Assembly: GCA_030512335.1 (NCBI GenBank)
Contig: JAULSU010000006.1
Location: forward strand, 3,038,001 to 3,102,000
DNA from: Immersiella caudata
Taxonomy: Eukaryota > Ascomycota > Sordariomycetes > Sordariales > Lasiosphaeriaceae
Direction: 5' to 3'
Length of the DNA stretch: 64,000 nt
Under the pieces are notes generated by a model. That model was not told the DNA's origin, ran no database searches, and saw only the letters and a program-made list of their open reading frames with translations. The translations under genes were made by a program, and so were the position numbers. Shown one piece after another: positions 1 through 11,524 of this stretch. Every line of letters begins with the position of its first letter. Within the stretch, counting starts at the first letter, position 1.

Positions 1-227
1 AACCCCGTGCGTTGCGCCGACAAGAGGTCTGGGCCTGTCTTCCCGGCAGAGGCGGCCGTGTTGGGAAACGGGCTTGGCACGAGCTGCGGGTCCCGGTCCG
101 TTTCGGAAAAGAAACCGCCTTCACCGTGGGCTTGCATGTTGAGAGTGGTGATGACTGCCTGGACGGCAGGGGAGCCTGGAGGAGGGTTATCCTGGCGGGG
201 AAAGGCGGGGCGGATGAGCGAGGCCAT
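1..227 (-). CDS. Cupin_5 (DUF985) family protein, 5' part only
   Basis: This is the start of a minus-strand gene that runs off the left edge. Translation from the ATG at 227 stays open for 75 codons to the window edge. It begins MASLIRPAFPRQDNP and contains AVITTLNMQAHGEGGFFSET. That pattern (a hydrophobic helix, then H-x-EGG-[FY]-F-x-E-T) is the N-terminal signature of cupin_5/DUF985 proteins, which are RmlC-like small beta-barrels. The fungal members often carry a serine/proline insert here, as this one does (LVPSPFPNTAASA). The biochemical role of the family is poorly defined and I assign no substrate. The gene is divergent from the ArfGAP gene at 1867. No intron is needed in the visible part. 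The family call rests on about 25 residues, and the rest of the barrel lies outside the window. Confidence 0.66.
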   Translation of the reverse strand, partial: MASLIRPAFPRQDNPPPGSPAVQAVITTLNMQAHGEGGFFSETDRDPQLVPSPFPNTAASAGKTGPDLLSAQRTG

Positions 228-1866
228 GATGGGCACCGAGGACTGAGTATAACCCGGGATGCTCGGCTGGTTGTGGGAGAGGGTGTGGCGGGGCGGTTTG
301 TGTAGAGGCGATGTAAGTGGGCTGAAAGAGATAAAACCAAGATGTTGATCAAGTCACCGTATGTTAGGATCTCCAGACTTTGAGAAACAGGGAGGAGGCC
401 AGAGGTTTGGTTGAATATGTCTATGTCTCACCGCCCATTAGAGAGTCTACATCCAGTTCCTTCTTCCCAGTGACGTGATTACGGATATCCTCCTGCTTCA
501 GCGAGCTTCCTTTTCTATCTTGCTATCTAATCATGTTTCAGAGGAAGCGGACCAGATTTAAATCCTTCAGTCAGGTAGGTACGTGGGAGCGTAGGTCGGG
601 TCGAAGCGACCGTCAAGTGTCGACAGCGACTGATGATAGGCTGTGCTATGCCACAATGAGTTTATCACGTATCCGGATGCTTCGGCACGGTCCTAAGCTG
701 GATCATCTTGATGTCGGTGGAATTCCGATGTCTAAATGTGCAAGCGAGTGTGGGCGGCTCTGGGAGCAGGCTTTATCAAATTTGAGACGAGTCAAAAGAG
801 CAGGAGTTTTTCTGATAAATAGTCATTGGGTTCGACAAGGACAAGCAGAGACGTAAGCCGCAATCGCCGCCATATACGGGTGGGAGGCGTGGGAGGCGTG
901 GGAGGCTTCGCGGTGGTGTGTCACCCAGGCTCGTAGGAGCTTCTACCCCCTCCGAGTTATTCAAGGGTCCCCAAGACCCGGGCGACCCAGGCCCGGTCAG
1001 CGCACCCACTTAGCTATCCAGGGCACCGGGCAATCACCCAAGATTGGCCGGAGTGTGGTCGACGGGTCTTAGCGCACCGCTTGGCCCTTTGAGCGCCCAG
1101 GTGACGAGCAGGATGGAGAAGCTCTCCCGGCTGCAATCGCCGCTTCACAGACCCGGTTTCGCGGGATCAACACGGTCGCAATCGTCGATGAGCTCCCTTG
1201 AGATGGCGATGGCAATTGGCTAAAACAGTGCAATCCCAGCTTGCTCTGCGTAGGCGATCAATATAAATATATCTTTGCTGCGCGGTGCACTCACTCGCGT
1301 GCTCTCCAACTCGGACGGGAATTCCCAGCGCAACCCCTCTTTCCAGATAGGAGACAAGGGCCCTCTCGATTGGGCTAGGTCGTCCGTGCTGGCTCGAACT
1401 TCGCGATGCATCTCCTCAGGAGTCGAACATTGCTCTTCAATGCGAACCACGGAGCTGGCAGTGTGCGTTGCTGATTGCTGCACGCCATCAAATTTTCAAG
1501 ATAACGCTCGAACTTGGACTCTGGCTCCGCGCTCCACCTCCCCGGGAAACGTGTGAGATCCAGACTTTGTTTTCCTGGTTTCTCGACCGCTGCCGTATTA
1601 AAAGCACTCTGGCCAGCCGTCTTAATTGGGTCCTTTTGAACCTCCCCATCTGTCCCCCCCCCCCCCTGCCCAACTGCTGGGCGGCCGCTGCTCGGATTGA
1701 CTGGCTCGCTGGTTCCGCTCCCCATCCCCCCCCCCAACCTGTCTTCGACCATCCACAGAACCCAAAAATCACCTGCCATACCTTCCCATGCTATACAGAG
1801 CGGCGCCGCCTCCGGAGTCTTAACCTTGGGTACCCCGATCCAATCCGGCCGGACAGCTCACGCGAT
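228..1866. other. Intergenic region between divergent genes
   Basis: The region lies between the leftward cupin_5 gene and the rightward ArfGAP gene, so it should hold both promoters. The last 400 bases before 1867 are rich in C/T with several C runs (around 1655-1670 and 1725-1735), as is common in fungal promoters and 5' leaders. A 9-bp tandem repeat lies at 881. Short ORFs here have no recognisable domain and I do not call them genes. Confidence 0.6.
881..907. repeat. 9-bp tandem repeat, three copies
   Basis: The unit TGGGAGGCG occurs at 881, 890 and 899; the last copy ends in T instead of G. It is a short G-rich minisatellite in the divergent intergenic region. Confidence 0.9.
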
Positions 1867-4058
1867 ATGACGGCAGCGTTGAGCAAGCGCCAGCAGGCGC
1901 GCAACGAGAAGGCGCTGCAGGACCTTGTGGTCAATGTGCCTGGCAACAACTTTTGTGCCGATTGTCAAGCCCGCAATCCCTGTACGCAATTGATTGACCT
2001 CTTCACCCTCAACGTCCCGTTGGGTCTGCTGTTGCTAACGCGCTGGATTCTGTGTAGCTTGGGCATCATGGAGCGTACGTTCCTCGTATTTTCCATCACC
2101 GCGTCGATTTCGCTGTCCGCCGAGCCGCGTTCGCGAACCCAATGCTGACTAGAGCCACAGTTGGGCATCTTCCTGTGCATGCGGTGCGCCGCCATCCACC
2201 GCAAATTGGGCACCCACATCTCCAAAGTCAAGTCGTTGAGCATGGACAGTTGGTCCAACGAGCAGGTCGAAGTAGGCTCCGTCGTGCCCTAGCGCGCTTT
2301 CACCCCCCTCGTCGGGCCGTAACTGACGGTGCGATTTTCCCCTAGAATATGCGGAAAGTTGGCAACATCGCGTCGAACAAGAACTACAATCCACAGAATA
2401 AGAGGCCGTCGATGCCCGTAGACATTGACGAAGCTGACGGCGCCATGGAGAGATTTATCCGCCAAAAGTACATGAACCGGGCGTTCGGCTCGACCAAGAC
2501 GCACAATACGGGGAGCACCGAGTCCGACGAAACGCCGCCGCCGCTTCCCCCAAAGACTCCCAGCCGCTTCGGCTTCCGATCAGCGTCGTCCATCTTCCCG
2601 CTCGGGTCGAAAGCAAAAGCCCAGGCTAACAGCCAGCCACCACCCAGTCCGCTGGACCTTGCATCTCAGAACTCGCCGCGATGGAACAAGCCGGCTCAGG
2701 TCTTTGGCGCCAGCGTGCAGGAGGTGGACAGTCAGAGCATGGAGAGCAAGCTGGCGAAGCTCCGAGATATGGGCTTCACAGACGATCAGAGGAACGCAAT
2801 CGTGCTGAAAGGGGTGGGCGGAAACTTGGAGAAGGCGATAGAGGCCCTTGTGCGGCTTGGTGAAGGTGAACGACGATCGCCGAATCCCGTTGCCTCGAGG
2901 GAACAGCCGACGAACCGAAGCTTGACTCCTGCGACCACAAGCTCTGCTCGCGATGCTCGCGCCCGACCGATCAGCCCAGCGAGCAACAACCCTTTCGATA
3001 TGCTTGACACACCCCAGCCGCCCCAGCCGCTATCGTCACAGTCGACAGGCACCCTCCAGAACAGGAACCCCTACCTTTCGTCGTCGCCAAACCCATACGC
3101 CATGCCTTCGCAGCAGGCGCCGGGATCCTTGGACCTGGCGTTCCAGAACATGTCCCTGGCACCGCCATCGCAACCCTTGTTTCCGAATCACACCGGAGGC
3201 GTTGCTGGCCCCCAGCAGATGTCAGCGCATGCCATATACCAACAACAACCCATGACGGCGCCCATCCCGTCGATGGGTCAGAACTACTCTCCCATGGGAT
3301 TCCAACATAGCCAAACGTACCCCATTCCAGCACAGCCCACCGGGAACAGCTATAACCCATTCATGAACCAGCAGGTGCAGGTGCAACCCCAACAACCACT
3401 GACGGTCAACACGGCTGCATACCCAAATAATTTCGGCAACAACCCGTTCACACGATCGCCGACGCGGATCCAGTCACCAGGCCTTGCTCAAATCCCGGAG
3501 CAAACTCAGCAAAACTTTTACCAGCCAGCTGCGCAGCCGGCCGCAGTGGCCTCGCCACAACTGAACAACCCATTTTTTAACCAGGGAATGGGTATGCCTC
3601 AACAGCAGCAGCAACAGCAGCAACAGCAATATCCCGTGCAGATGCCGCAACAGCAGCAAATGGGATATGCCCAGCAACTACCCGGCCAATACCAGCAAAA
3701 TCCGTACCAGCAGCCACAACGACCAGATAAAGCTTCCATCATGGCCTTGTACAACTACCCCCAACTCGCTCCCGCACCGTTCCAGTCCCAGGACGCCAAC
3801 CAAACAGCACAACAACCAGACAACTCTGCCACGGCTGCCGTCCCGACTGCCGCAGTGCCTGGGAGCAAGAACCCTTTCATGAGCGCAGGAAATGGTGCGG
3901 CATCCGCCCCAGCTGCCCAGCAGTCACTGGTCGACATATCGATGCCGAAGCAGTACAATGCAAGCAGGGAGAGTGTCATGGCGCTGGGGTTGGAGTGGTC
4001 TAACGGGCGCCATAGCCCTGATGCGTTTGCTAGTTTGAGCGCCAGGGATACCCGCTGA
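1867..4058 (+). CDS. ArfGAP and UBA domain protein (Gts1/Ucp3-like)
   Basis: Predicted GTPase-activating protein for Arf GTPases in vesicle traffic. Exons are 1867-1981, 2058-2074 (only 17 nt), 2161-2271 and 2346-4058, giving 651 residues; all three introns have GT...AG ends and splicing restores one frame. The ArfGAP zinc finger is C30-x2-C33-x16-C50-x2-C53, followed by the conserved arginine R58 in CAAIHRKLG. Exons 1 to 3 together build the finger, so the model is well constrained. A UBA domain follows at about residues 213-255 (LAKLRDMGF...NLEKAIEAL). The C-terminal 400 residues are disordered, rich in Q, P and N, with a polyglutamine run and repeated NPF/NPY motifs (NNPF, NPFM), which in endocytic proteins bind EH domains. 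ArfGAP plus UBA plus a Q-rich tail is the layout of yeast Gts1 and S. pombe Ucp3. The start was chosen because the finger begins 30 residues later with no better upstream ATG. Confidence 0.9.
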
Positions 4059-5483
4059 GTTGTGCATGGCAGTGATGGTTTGGCTACTATCTGACAAAAA
4101 GGGGATGTTTATATGGAACCGGACTGAGCCGGGGCGTTCACGGTCTTCTTTGTGTATACTATACTATTTTTTTTTGTTTTGTGCCTGGGACCGGGCTGGG
4201 AACGGGGCAATAGTTGTCCGTTGCTTCTAGGTTGTTCGGGCTGAACTGTTCAGTTTGCTGCTGGTGGGAGATAAGAGTGGTAATGGGATGCTTTTGTATA
4301 ATGCGGGATGGTCGGCTGGGCGGGTCGGAGGGGCGTTTTAGCATTGATGAGAGGGACAGCGGCATGGAGAGTATCGGTTGTGACGAGAGAATAGGGGTAA
4401 GCGCGAGAAGGTAGAGGGGAACTAGTCATGGTTGTAGTTGTAGTTGTATAGTTAATGAACGTAGAAAGCGAACGGGAAACACGAAATCATAAGAGTGACT
4501 TGGCTTATGGTGCATCTCAGCAGATGAATATATCCAACAGAGGTAACCAGACAGTAACCTTGACGGCAGCTTTGGTCGGCAAGCAGGTTGCCTGCCTGTC
4601 GATGGCTAGAGTGTCTGCCTTCCTGCCTGCCCAGATCCCACGGCGACTGGCCCGTTGACCGACCCGGAGCGGGGGTAGGTAGGTATTCCCAGCTGGTTGG
4701 TCCAGATGCCACGCGGATGCGATTGGTCTCGGTGGCGGCATGGCAGGCAGGGGTGGGGTCGGACACCGAGAAATGCGGGTAATACCTTGAGGACCTTGCC
4801 ATTTTCAGAAGAAAGCCGACGTCCGAAGGCTGAAAGTCGGCGCGCATTTTCGATTTCATTCTGCCCCCCTCGGGCTACAGAAAAGCAAAAAGCAACAAGG
4901 AAAAGCCAGTTCGTCGAGTTACCACAGCAAAGGTGGGGAACACCTGTTGTCCAGTCCAACCCACCCTCTTCAAGTCTGGTTGCGTCCAAGGGAGGAGATC
5001 AGGACAAAAAGTCCTCGCATGAAGGAATATCTTGCACTTGCCTCCGTGCCCACTCAAGGTAGGTCGCTAGTAGATGTCGCAACATGCAGCCCCAGCTCCC
5101 ACCATGTGGGAAGGGGGGGGGGGGGCTGAAATCAAGCTAAAGCTGCCTTTCTCCGCTGCCTCCCTCTGAAGAGAGAGCTGAGCGCCGTAACGTGCCACTC
5201 GAATCAAATCAGACACGGGTACACACGCCCTACGTCCTATATATGGCCACAAGGCTGTCGCTTGCAGCAGCTTGTTAGCACTGCTTCTTCTCTCCTTCGC
5301 TCTCCTCCTCTCGTCCACTAGCAATTGCTGATTGTTATTGTTGCGCTCCGTCGCTGTGTGATTTTTGAGTGGTTCCGGGCGTGTGATTGCATGCGCTACG
5401 CGACGAGCTACGGGTTGCTTTGTTGTTTGGGCCGATATCGAAGTGCGACTCGAAGTGTTGCCCAGGAGTGAATACCAGGCGCC
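4059..5483. other. Intergenic region between the ArfGAP and calpain genes
   Basis: It holds the 3' end of the ArfGAP gene and the promoter and leader of the calpain gene. Visible structure is limited: a TTGTAG triplet repeat near 4433-4450, a run of 13 G at 5113-5125, and a C/T-rich stretch with TATATATG near 5240 that could belong to the calpain promoter. No coding sequence was recognised. Confidence 0.55.
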
Positions 5484-8400
5484 ATGTCTTCCTCCTCGTC
5501 TTCGTCGGAGGCTGGTCCCAGTGGGAGGCGCCTCGTGGCCGAGATGCCTGTCTATCTCTCGCAGGCGAACAGGGACCGCCAAAAGGCGCCCCAGAAGAAG
5601 ATCGACGAATTCTGGAAGAAGTTCACCACCAAGGCGCCTGGAAAGGGTGGGTTCCCCTTTCGCTCACACACACACACACACTCTCTCTCTCCCTCCTCCT
5701 TCTCCTGTGCCCTCTCCCTCGAAGAGCCAAACTAACGACCGCAGCAACCACACTGCTGCCCAAGAACGAGCTAGCCTCCCGCCTTGCTCGCCGCGCCGCC
5801 GCCGTCCACCCCTCTCATCCAGCGCAAGCCTCGTTTGCTGAAGCCGCCGCCCTCTGCCACAGCAAAGTCACCAAAATCATCGAAGAATGCCGCCGCGTCA
5901 ACCAAAAGTACCGCGACCCGCATTTTGACCTTGAATTTGACCTCAAGACCGGCAAGCGCGACTGCTTGGAGTCGCTGGACAACACCAAGGAGGAGTCCTC
6001 ATCCGACGATAGCGATTCTGACTCGTCGCGGTCGGCGTCGAGCCGGAGACACAGGAGGCGGAGGAGGCACAGAGATGCTGGTGACGGCGCTGTCGCAGGG
6101 GATGAGGGGGTGAGGCGGCCGCACGGCAGGACGCCGGGGTCGAGGTTTGCGCCCAAGAGTGTGAAGCGTGTGGGAGAGATTTTCGATGATCCCAAGTTTT
6201 ACATCGACGGGCCAACTGCCAACGATGTGCGACAGGGTCGCGATGGTGACTGCTGGTTGATGGCTGCGCTGTGCACGCTGAGCAACAAACCAGGGCTGGT
6301 CGAAAAGCTGTGCGTGCACCATGATCCCGATGTAGGGGTGTATGGCTTCGTATTCCACCGCGATGGCGAATGGTTCAGCGAGATCATCGACGACAAGCTG
6401 TATCTAACCAAGCCCGATTATGACGAAGCGGTCTCGGACCGGCTGAACATTGAGCGGCTGCTTTGGGATGACGGGCGTGAGAGGCCGGACTCGGAGGAGA
6501 TCTATCGCAAAACGTACCAGTCCAACAGCGGGGCGCTGTACTTTGCGCAGTGCGAGAACCCGAACGAGACGTGGTTGCCGCTGCTAGAAAAGGCGTATGC
6601 GAAGGCGCACGGAGACTACGCAGCAATCGAAGGCGGATTCACCGGGGAGGGAATAGAAGACCTTACCGGTGGTGTCACCTCAGAATTGTTTACGACGGAT
6701 ATTCTGGACAAGGAGAGCTTCTGGAAGAATGAGCTGATGCAGGTGAACAAGACCTTTTTGTTTGGCTGTTCAACCGGGCTCTGGGGTCGGGGTTGGGGCG
6801 ACCGCAAGGGAATCGTAGAGCAGCATGCCTATTCCGTCATGCGGGCTGTGGAGATGGACGGGGAGAGGCTTCTCTTGCTGAAGAACCCCTGGGGAAAGTC
6901 GGAATGGAAGGGCCCTTGGAGTAAGTCTGTCTACCATTCGGGACGAATCTGGTGCTGACGAGAGCAGGCGACGGCTCGAAGGAATGGACCCCTGAGTGGC
7001 TTCGAAAGCTCGATCATCGCTTTGGCGACGACGGCGCGTTTTGGATTTCGTACAAGGAGCTTCTGAGAAAGTACCAAAACTTTGACCGGACACGTCTTTT
7101 CGGCCCTGACTGGAAGGTCACGTCAATCTGGACGACCCTCTCCGTCCCATGGACAATCGAGTACCATGATACCAAGTTTTCCTTCTCACTCACCAAGCCC
7201 GGTCCTGTGGTGATTGTCCTTTCGCAGCTAGACGACAGGTACTTCCGCGGTCTCGAAGGACAGTACGAATTCAGCCTCGCCTTCCGTGTTCATAAAGCTG
7301 GCCAAGACGATTATCTCGTACGAACTCAAGGCTCATACCGCATGCGCCGCTCCGTGAATGCTGAGCTCAACCTCGAGGCTGGCGAGTACCTGGTCCTCGT
7401 CAAGATCGACGCCTTGCGATACGACGATACCATGCCGCCAGAAGACGTTATGCGAAAGAATGCCAGATCCCGCCGTGAGAAGCTCCTGCGTATTGGGCTG
7501 GCCTACGACCTGGCCCACGCGAAAGCAAAGATCACCGAGACGGATGAGGAAAAGGCTGCGCGAGAGGCCTACGATAAGCGCAAGAAGGAGAAAATGCGAG
7601 ACCGGCTGAGAAAGGCCATCATGAAGGACAGGGAGAGAGCGCATTACTTTGATCAGAAGCGCATAACAGCTCAACGGAGGAAAGTGCAGCGGGCGAACGA
7701 GCGGCAGAAGGCGAAGGCAGAGAAAAGAGAGGCTGAAGCGAGGAAGCGAGAAGAGGAGCGGCACCGGGCTGAGGTCGAGGAAGCGGAGAGAAGAGAGGCT
7801 GAGTACAAAGCGCAAGCCGAAAGGAAGATGGCCGAAGGAGGGAAGGGGGCTGATGCCAATGATGGAAGAAAGGAAGGAGAGGCAGGCGAGCCCAACATCG
7901 AATCAGAAGAGTCGCAGCAAACAGAGAAACCCGAGCTAGTTATCACCGGCAGGCACAGCAGTATCGATGCTCCCGAGCCAGAGACTTCGACCGATGCTGG
8001 TGAGCACACTCCACCGACTTCAGCTTCGGGCACAACAAGGTCAGAGGCCTCGACCGGGGATGACAAAACCCCGACCGCAAGAGGCCCCCGATCAGAAGCT
8101 GGTCTGGCGGAGGCTCGTACCTTGGAAAGTCAGTCGTCGTTCCATACGTCGCTAGAAACCCTACCTGAGAATGTCGAACCGGCCACGGCCGCTACAAGTG
8201 TTGAGAAGGATGCAGGGGTCTCAGAACCCGTGAGCACCGATACGCCGGAGGCTATCCAACCCGATGAGCCTATTTCTGCCTTGAAAAACAACTCGGAAGT
8301 CAATATCGAGTGCGAGGAACGTCCCACCAGCGCCGGCAAGCCCGAAGAAGACGAGGCTAAACCACCCCTCCATCCCGAGATAGAAGGCAAAGTCCGCGCC

Positions 8401-9219
8401 ATCGTCGACACCCTCGAAAGCTGGGAGCCCTTTAAAGAGGAGCTCAAGGCCCTGCTCAATGACCAGCCTCTCCGTACGCGCGCACGAGATCGCGACGATG
8501 ACCGCCACGACCGCCACCGCTCACCCAACCCCTATCTCTACCCCGATGCGGATTTTGACCATCACAGAGACCGCGACGAATCCCGCCCTCGCTCTGCCCA
8601 GACGCACACGCACCACCGCCACCACCACTCCCAGCAAGAGCAATATCATCCCCCTCACCAAGACCACGGCCCACCACCGCCTCCCCCCCAGCAATACCGC
8701 CACTCCGGCCGAATGCCCCCGATGATGGGCCGTTTTCCCCCACCCCCTCCTCCTCCTCCTAGGGGTGATCGCTCGGATGTAGACTCGCTCCACAGCCCCG
8801 ACCACGACATCGCCTCCGTCGCCTCTATCTCGGACCTCTCCGAGCGTGAACTAGATTACGTCTTCGAGGAGCGGCTCCGTATCGATTCCCTTCCTAATCC
8901 GCGACCTAATGCCCCGCCACCCATGATCGGGCGACATCAACAACACGAGGATGACTCTGAGAAGGATCCATGGAATGCAGTTGCGGTGGTGGGGTTGAGG
9001 GTGTACTACCGGTTTGCCGAGGGCGATGAGGACAAGGAGATTGTGAAGTTGAGAGTTATTCGGCCAAATTTGTATGAGCTCGACGAGGAAGAGGGCGAGG
9101 AAGGCGCGAAGAAGAAGGAAGGAGAGGATGGGAAGGAGAAGAAGGAAGAGTTGGGAGAGGAGGAGGCTAAGGTGTTGGATCTGGATGATAGTGCCAAGGA
9201 TGCGACTGTTATTGGGTAG
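5484..9219 (+). CDS. Calpain-family cysteine protease (peptidase family C2)
   Basis: Intracellular papain-fold protease of the calpain family. Exons are 5484-5646, 5745-6920 and 6968-9219, giving 1196 residues; intron 1 has a clear ACTAAC branch point near 5731. The full catalytic triad is visible: C224 in QGRDGDCWLMAAL, H415 in EQHAYSV and N435 in LKNPWG, so the enzyme should be active. A Ser/Asp then Arg-rich linker (about 140-165) precedes the protease core (about 175-455). A calpain beta-sandwich (domain III-like) covers about 498-605. A charged, probably coiled-coil segment follows (about 638-735), then a low-complexity tail with a His/Asp/Arg-rich part and polyproline (about 950-1030) and an acidic Lys/Glu C-terminus. 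It lacks calmodulin-like EF hands, as usual for fungal calpains. It lacks any visible MIT domain, so it is not clearly PalB/RIM13; a distinct Pezizomycotina calpain-like family is more likely. Substrates are unknown. Confidence 0.9.
5665..5690. repeat. CA/CT microsatellite in calpain intron 1
   Basis: About eight CA units run directly into five CT units, inside the first intron of the calpain gene (5647-5744). It is a probable length-polymorphic site and does not touch the splice signals. Confidence 0.9.
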
Positions 9220-9517
9220 GGGATTTTTGAATTGACGTGCCGAAGATTGTTGAGCGCTGGCACGGGACTGGTGTTTGATGAGTGCAATGAGTCGCGGTCA
9301 GAAGTTGGAAGAAACAGGTAGCGTTGGTCTTTCTTGTTGAATCGGGCAGGCGCAAACACGCTGCCTGCCGAGAAATGACAACTCCGAGTAATTCCAGCTC
9401 CCGATCGCACCATTTGTGGCAAGCATCCATGAGCTGCCATGATCCTTAAAGCCTATGCTCAAAACCAAAGAACAGCCGACTCCCAACGCACGCTCAGAAG
9501 CAGACAAACAAACCCCT

Positions 9518-10302
9518 TCAAAATCTTTCCAACAACTGCCCGACTTTCCTTTGCTCGTCTGCCTCGACATCAACCATCTCCTCGTCCCTCCCCTCCCCTC
9601 CCCTCTCCTTCAATTGCCCCACCCGTCCACCAACTCTCGCCAACAACATCCTCATCCTTTGCAGTTCAGTTTCCACCTCCCCATTCCTCGTCACCAAATT
9701 TTCCTGCACCGCCGCGACATCCTCAAACGGCCCCAGCAACGCCTTCATTCTCTCCAACCGATCTACTCTCGCTGCAGACTCACCCCTCTGCGCCGATAGC
9801 TCCTGTAGCCGCGATACCAATTCCGCATACCTCCGCGCCTCAAGCGGAAACGCCTCAGCCTGCTGCGGTGATATCGTATCATATGTAGAAGGGAGCGTAG
9901 TTATTGTTTTGGCGTCAGCTGCATCAATTAGCATCACATCCCACTGCGAAACAACCAAAGGATAAACAAACCTAAGTCAGCGCCCTTTCCTACTCCCTCT
10001 TCATCCCCTTCCTCGCTGTCGCCCGTGACCGCGACTGCGGAATTCCAATACAGGTTGTCAATCTGCTCTGCGACATGACGCGTAGCCTGCGGCGCAAATA
10101 CGCGTTTGGAGTGTTGTGTAATCTGGTGATTGAGTTTGAAGAGCGCGTCGTCGATGGCCTTCTCGGGGAGGGAACCCTCTTCAGCGCTGGTGTTAGCTGT
10201 GCGCCAGGCGCGTGTGGGGGTGAGGGGTTGGGAGAGGAGGCGCGTTTGCGAGGTGAGGAAATTCTGTTTTATGGCGATGACAGTTGGAGGCTCAGGGGCC
10301 AT
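9518..10302 (-). CDS. fta4: Kinetochore Sim4/CCAN complex subunit Fta4
   Basis: Structural subunit of the inner kinetochore (Sim4 complex in fission yeast, part of the constitutive centromere network), acting at centromeric chromatin. Exon 1 is 10302-9994 and exon 2 is 9943-9518, joined over a 50-nt intron (9993-9944) that has GTAGGA, a GCTGAC branch point and GCAG; the product is 244 residues, a normal size. Family hallmarks seen: an N-terminal segment with IKQNFLTSQTRLLSQPL followed by P-x-R-x-W, then ATRHVAEQIDNLYW, and in exon 2 a D...I..LP segment and a long helical region with RRYAEL, SRL..L..QR and LLGPF. The start at 10302 (MAPEPPTVIAIKQ) is preferred over an upstream in-frame ATG because family proteins begin just before this helix. 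The 3' end faces the calpain gene across 298 bp. The assignment rests on motif recall, not an alignment. Confidence 0.82.
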
Positions 10303-10708
10303 GGTAAGAATGGCTTTAATTTGGCGGTCTAGTGAGTTTTGTGGTGAGAGGTGACGTGAAGCCGTTGTTGATGCTGGGGTGAAGTTGAGGTTGAAAAGCG
10401 CAGGGGTTAGGGTTGAACCTCGTATGCTGGATGTCGACGACAAATGCACCAACCCTCAACGGAATTGAAGTTTCCTGATCAATTCACGGAATATGCAGCC
10501 TAGTCTTTCTTTTGTTTCTTAGCGATCTTCTACACTGTCTCACAGTTTTCCAGTCCCATTGCTCATTCAACCCTAACCTGCGTCCCCGTGTAAGTCGTGC
10601 TTCTCCATCGTTGTGGGGCAACCCAAATCCGGCTCTCCAACTGTGACTCACACCTGCCGTCCCACCCTTCTTGAGTAAAATTCTGCAGAGGTTTGACCAT
10701 CAATTACA
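10303..10708. promoter_or_regulatory. fta4 upstream region with two telobox-like motifs
   Basis: This spacer should hold the fta4 promoter (leftward) and the 5' flank of the initiator tRNA. TTAGGGTT occurs at 10407-10414 and the inverse form AACCCTAACC at 10569-10578, about 155 bp apart. Such telobox motifs are bound by Myb-type telomere-repeat proteins in fungal promoters; a role here is inference. Confidence 0.35.
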
Positions 10709-10780
10709 AGCTTAGTAGCTCAGGGGAAGAGCGCCGGGCTCATAACCCGGAGGTCACTGGATCGAAACCAGTCTAAGCTA
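10709..10780 (+). tRNA. Initiator tRNA-Met (CAT anticodon)
   Basis: A 72-nt cloverleaf without intron. The acceptor stem AGCTTAG (10709-10715) pairs fully with CTAAGCT (10773-10779), followed by A as discriminator. The D arm closes with GCTC/GAGC, and the anticodon loop CTCATAA carries CAT. Eukaryotic initiator hallmarks are all present: an A1:T72 end pair, three G:C pairs closing the anticodon stem (GGG/CCC), and the T loop ATCGAAA in place of TTCGAAA. It would read AUG start codons only. A T run follows at 10794. Confidence 0.95.
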
Positions 10781-11524
10781 TTAGCGACCTTCATTTTTGA
10801 TGATTTCCTCCTTATCTCCAAGCTTTTCTGTGCCGGTTTCCACTGAAAGATTTCTCTTTTTGGCCTGTCAGGCATTTCCGACGGCGCTTGGATGCCAAGT
10901 ACACTGGAGTAAGCCGCTTCCCAAAACCCCCCCTTTTTGAGTGCTGCCCCTTTCCGGTCAAGGATATTGACATCAACCTATTGACAAGCACCCACTGAGA
11001 ACTGAAAACACTTGTGCCACCAGCATGGAAACTTCTCTACCTGTAATAAGCGTGATGCCATTTGGTATGTTGCACGTGAATTTCTGTCTGGAGCATGACC
11101 CCCTGGCTGATCGATATCTGCGACTCGGAAGCTCCTTAAACGAGCTGCATTTGAGGCAGACCCGGCGGGCAACATGATCAGTTTGAAATGAACTCTTCAC
11201 ACACGGTGATCTGATGAGCTGTCTGGGATTTTTCTGTGCTCTGGACCACAATGACCGCTTCAACTGTTTTGGTGTAAACATACCTAAAGTATCCTCATTC
11301 TCCTGATCATCGACCTCTCCCCTCTCTTCACAGCACTACCCACTTTATCAGCGCAGCTCTCACAAAGCCCTTTTTAGCGTACTGGCCAGAATTACATCTT
11401 GACCAGCTTCGTCGTACGTAGGGAGAGTGATCCACTGGCACAACACCACCCCCTGACTCGCCCCTCAAGCAACCCACACACACCACTTGTCAGCCCCATT
11501 ACAAGTCAGAACCCTCATCGACAA
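10781..11524. other. Spacer between the two tRNA genes
   Basis: I see no coding sequence with recognisable homology here. The last part (11400-11520) is C/A-rich. The 102-codon minus-strand ORF at 10973-11281 shows no domain. Confidence 0.5.
10794..10798 (+). terminator. RNA polymerase III terminator of the initiator tRNA
   Basis: TTTTT lies 14 bases after the tRNA end, the usual pol III stop signal. Confidence 0.75.
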
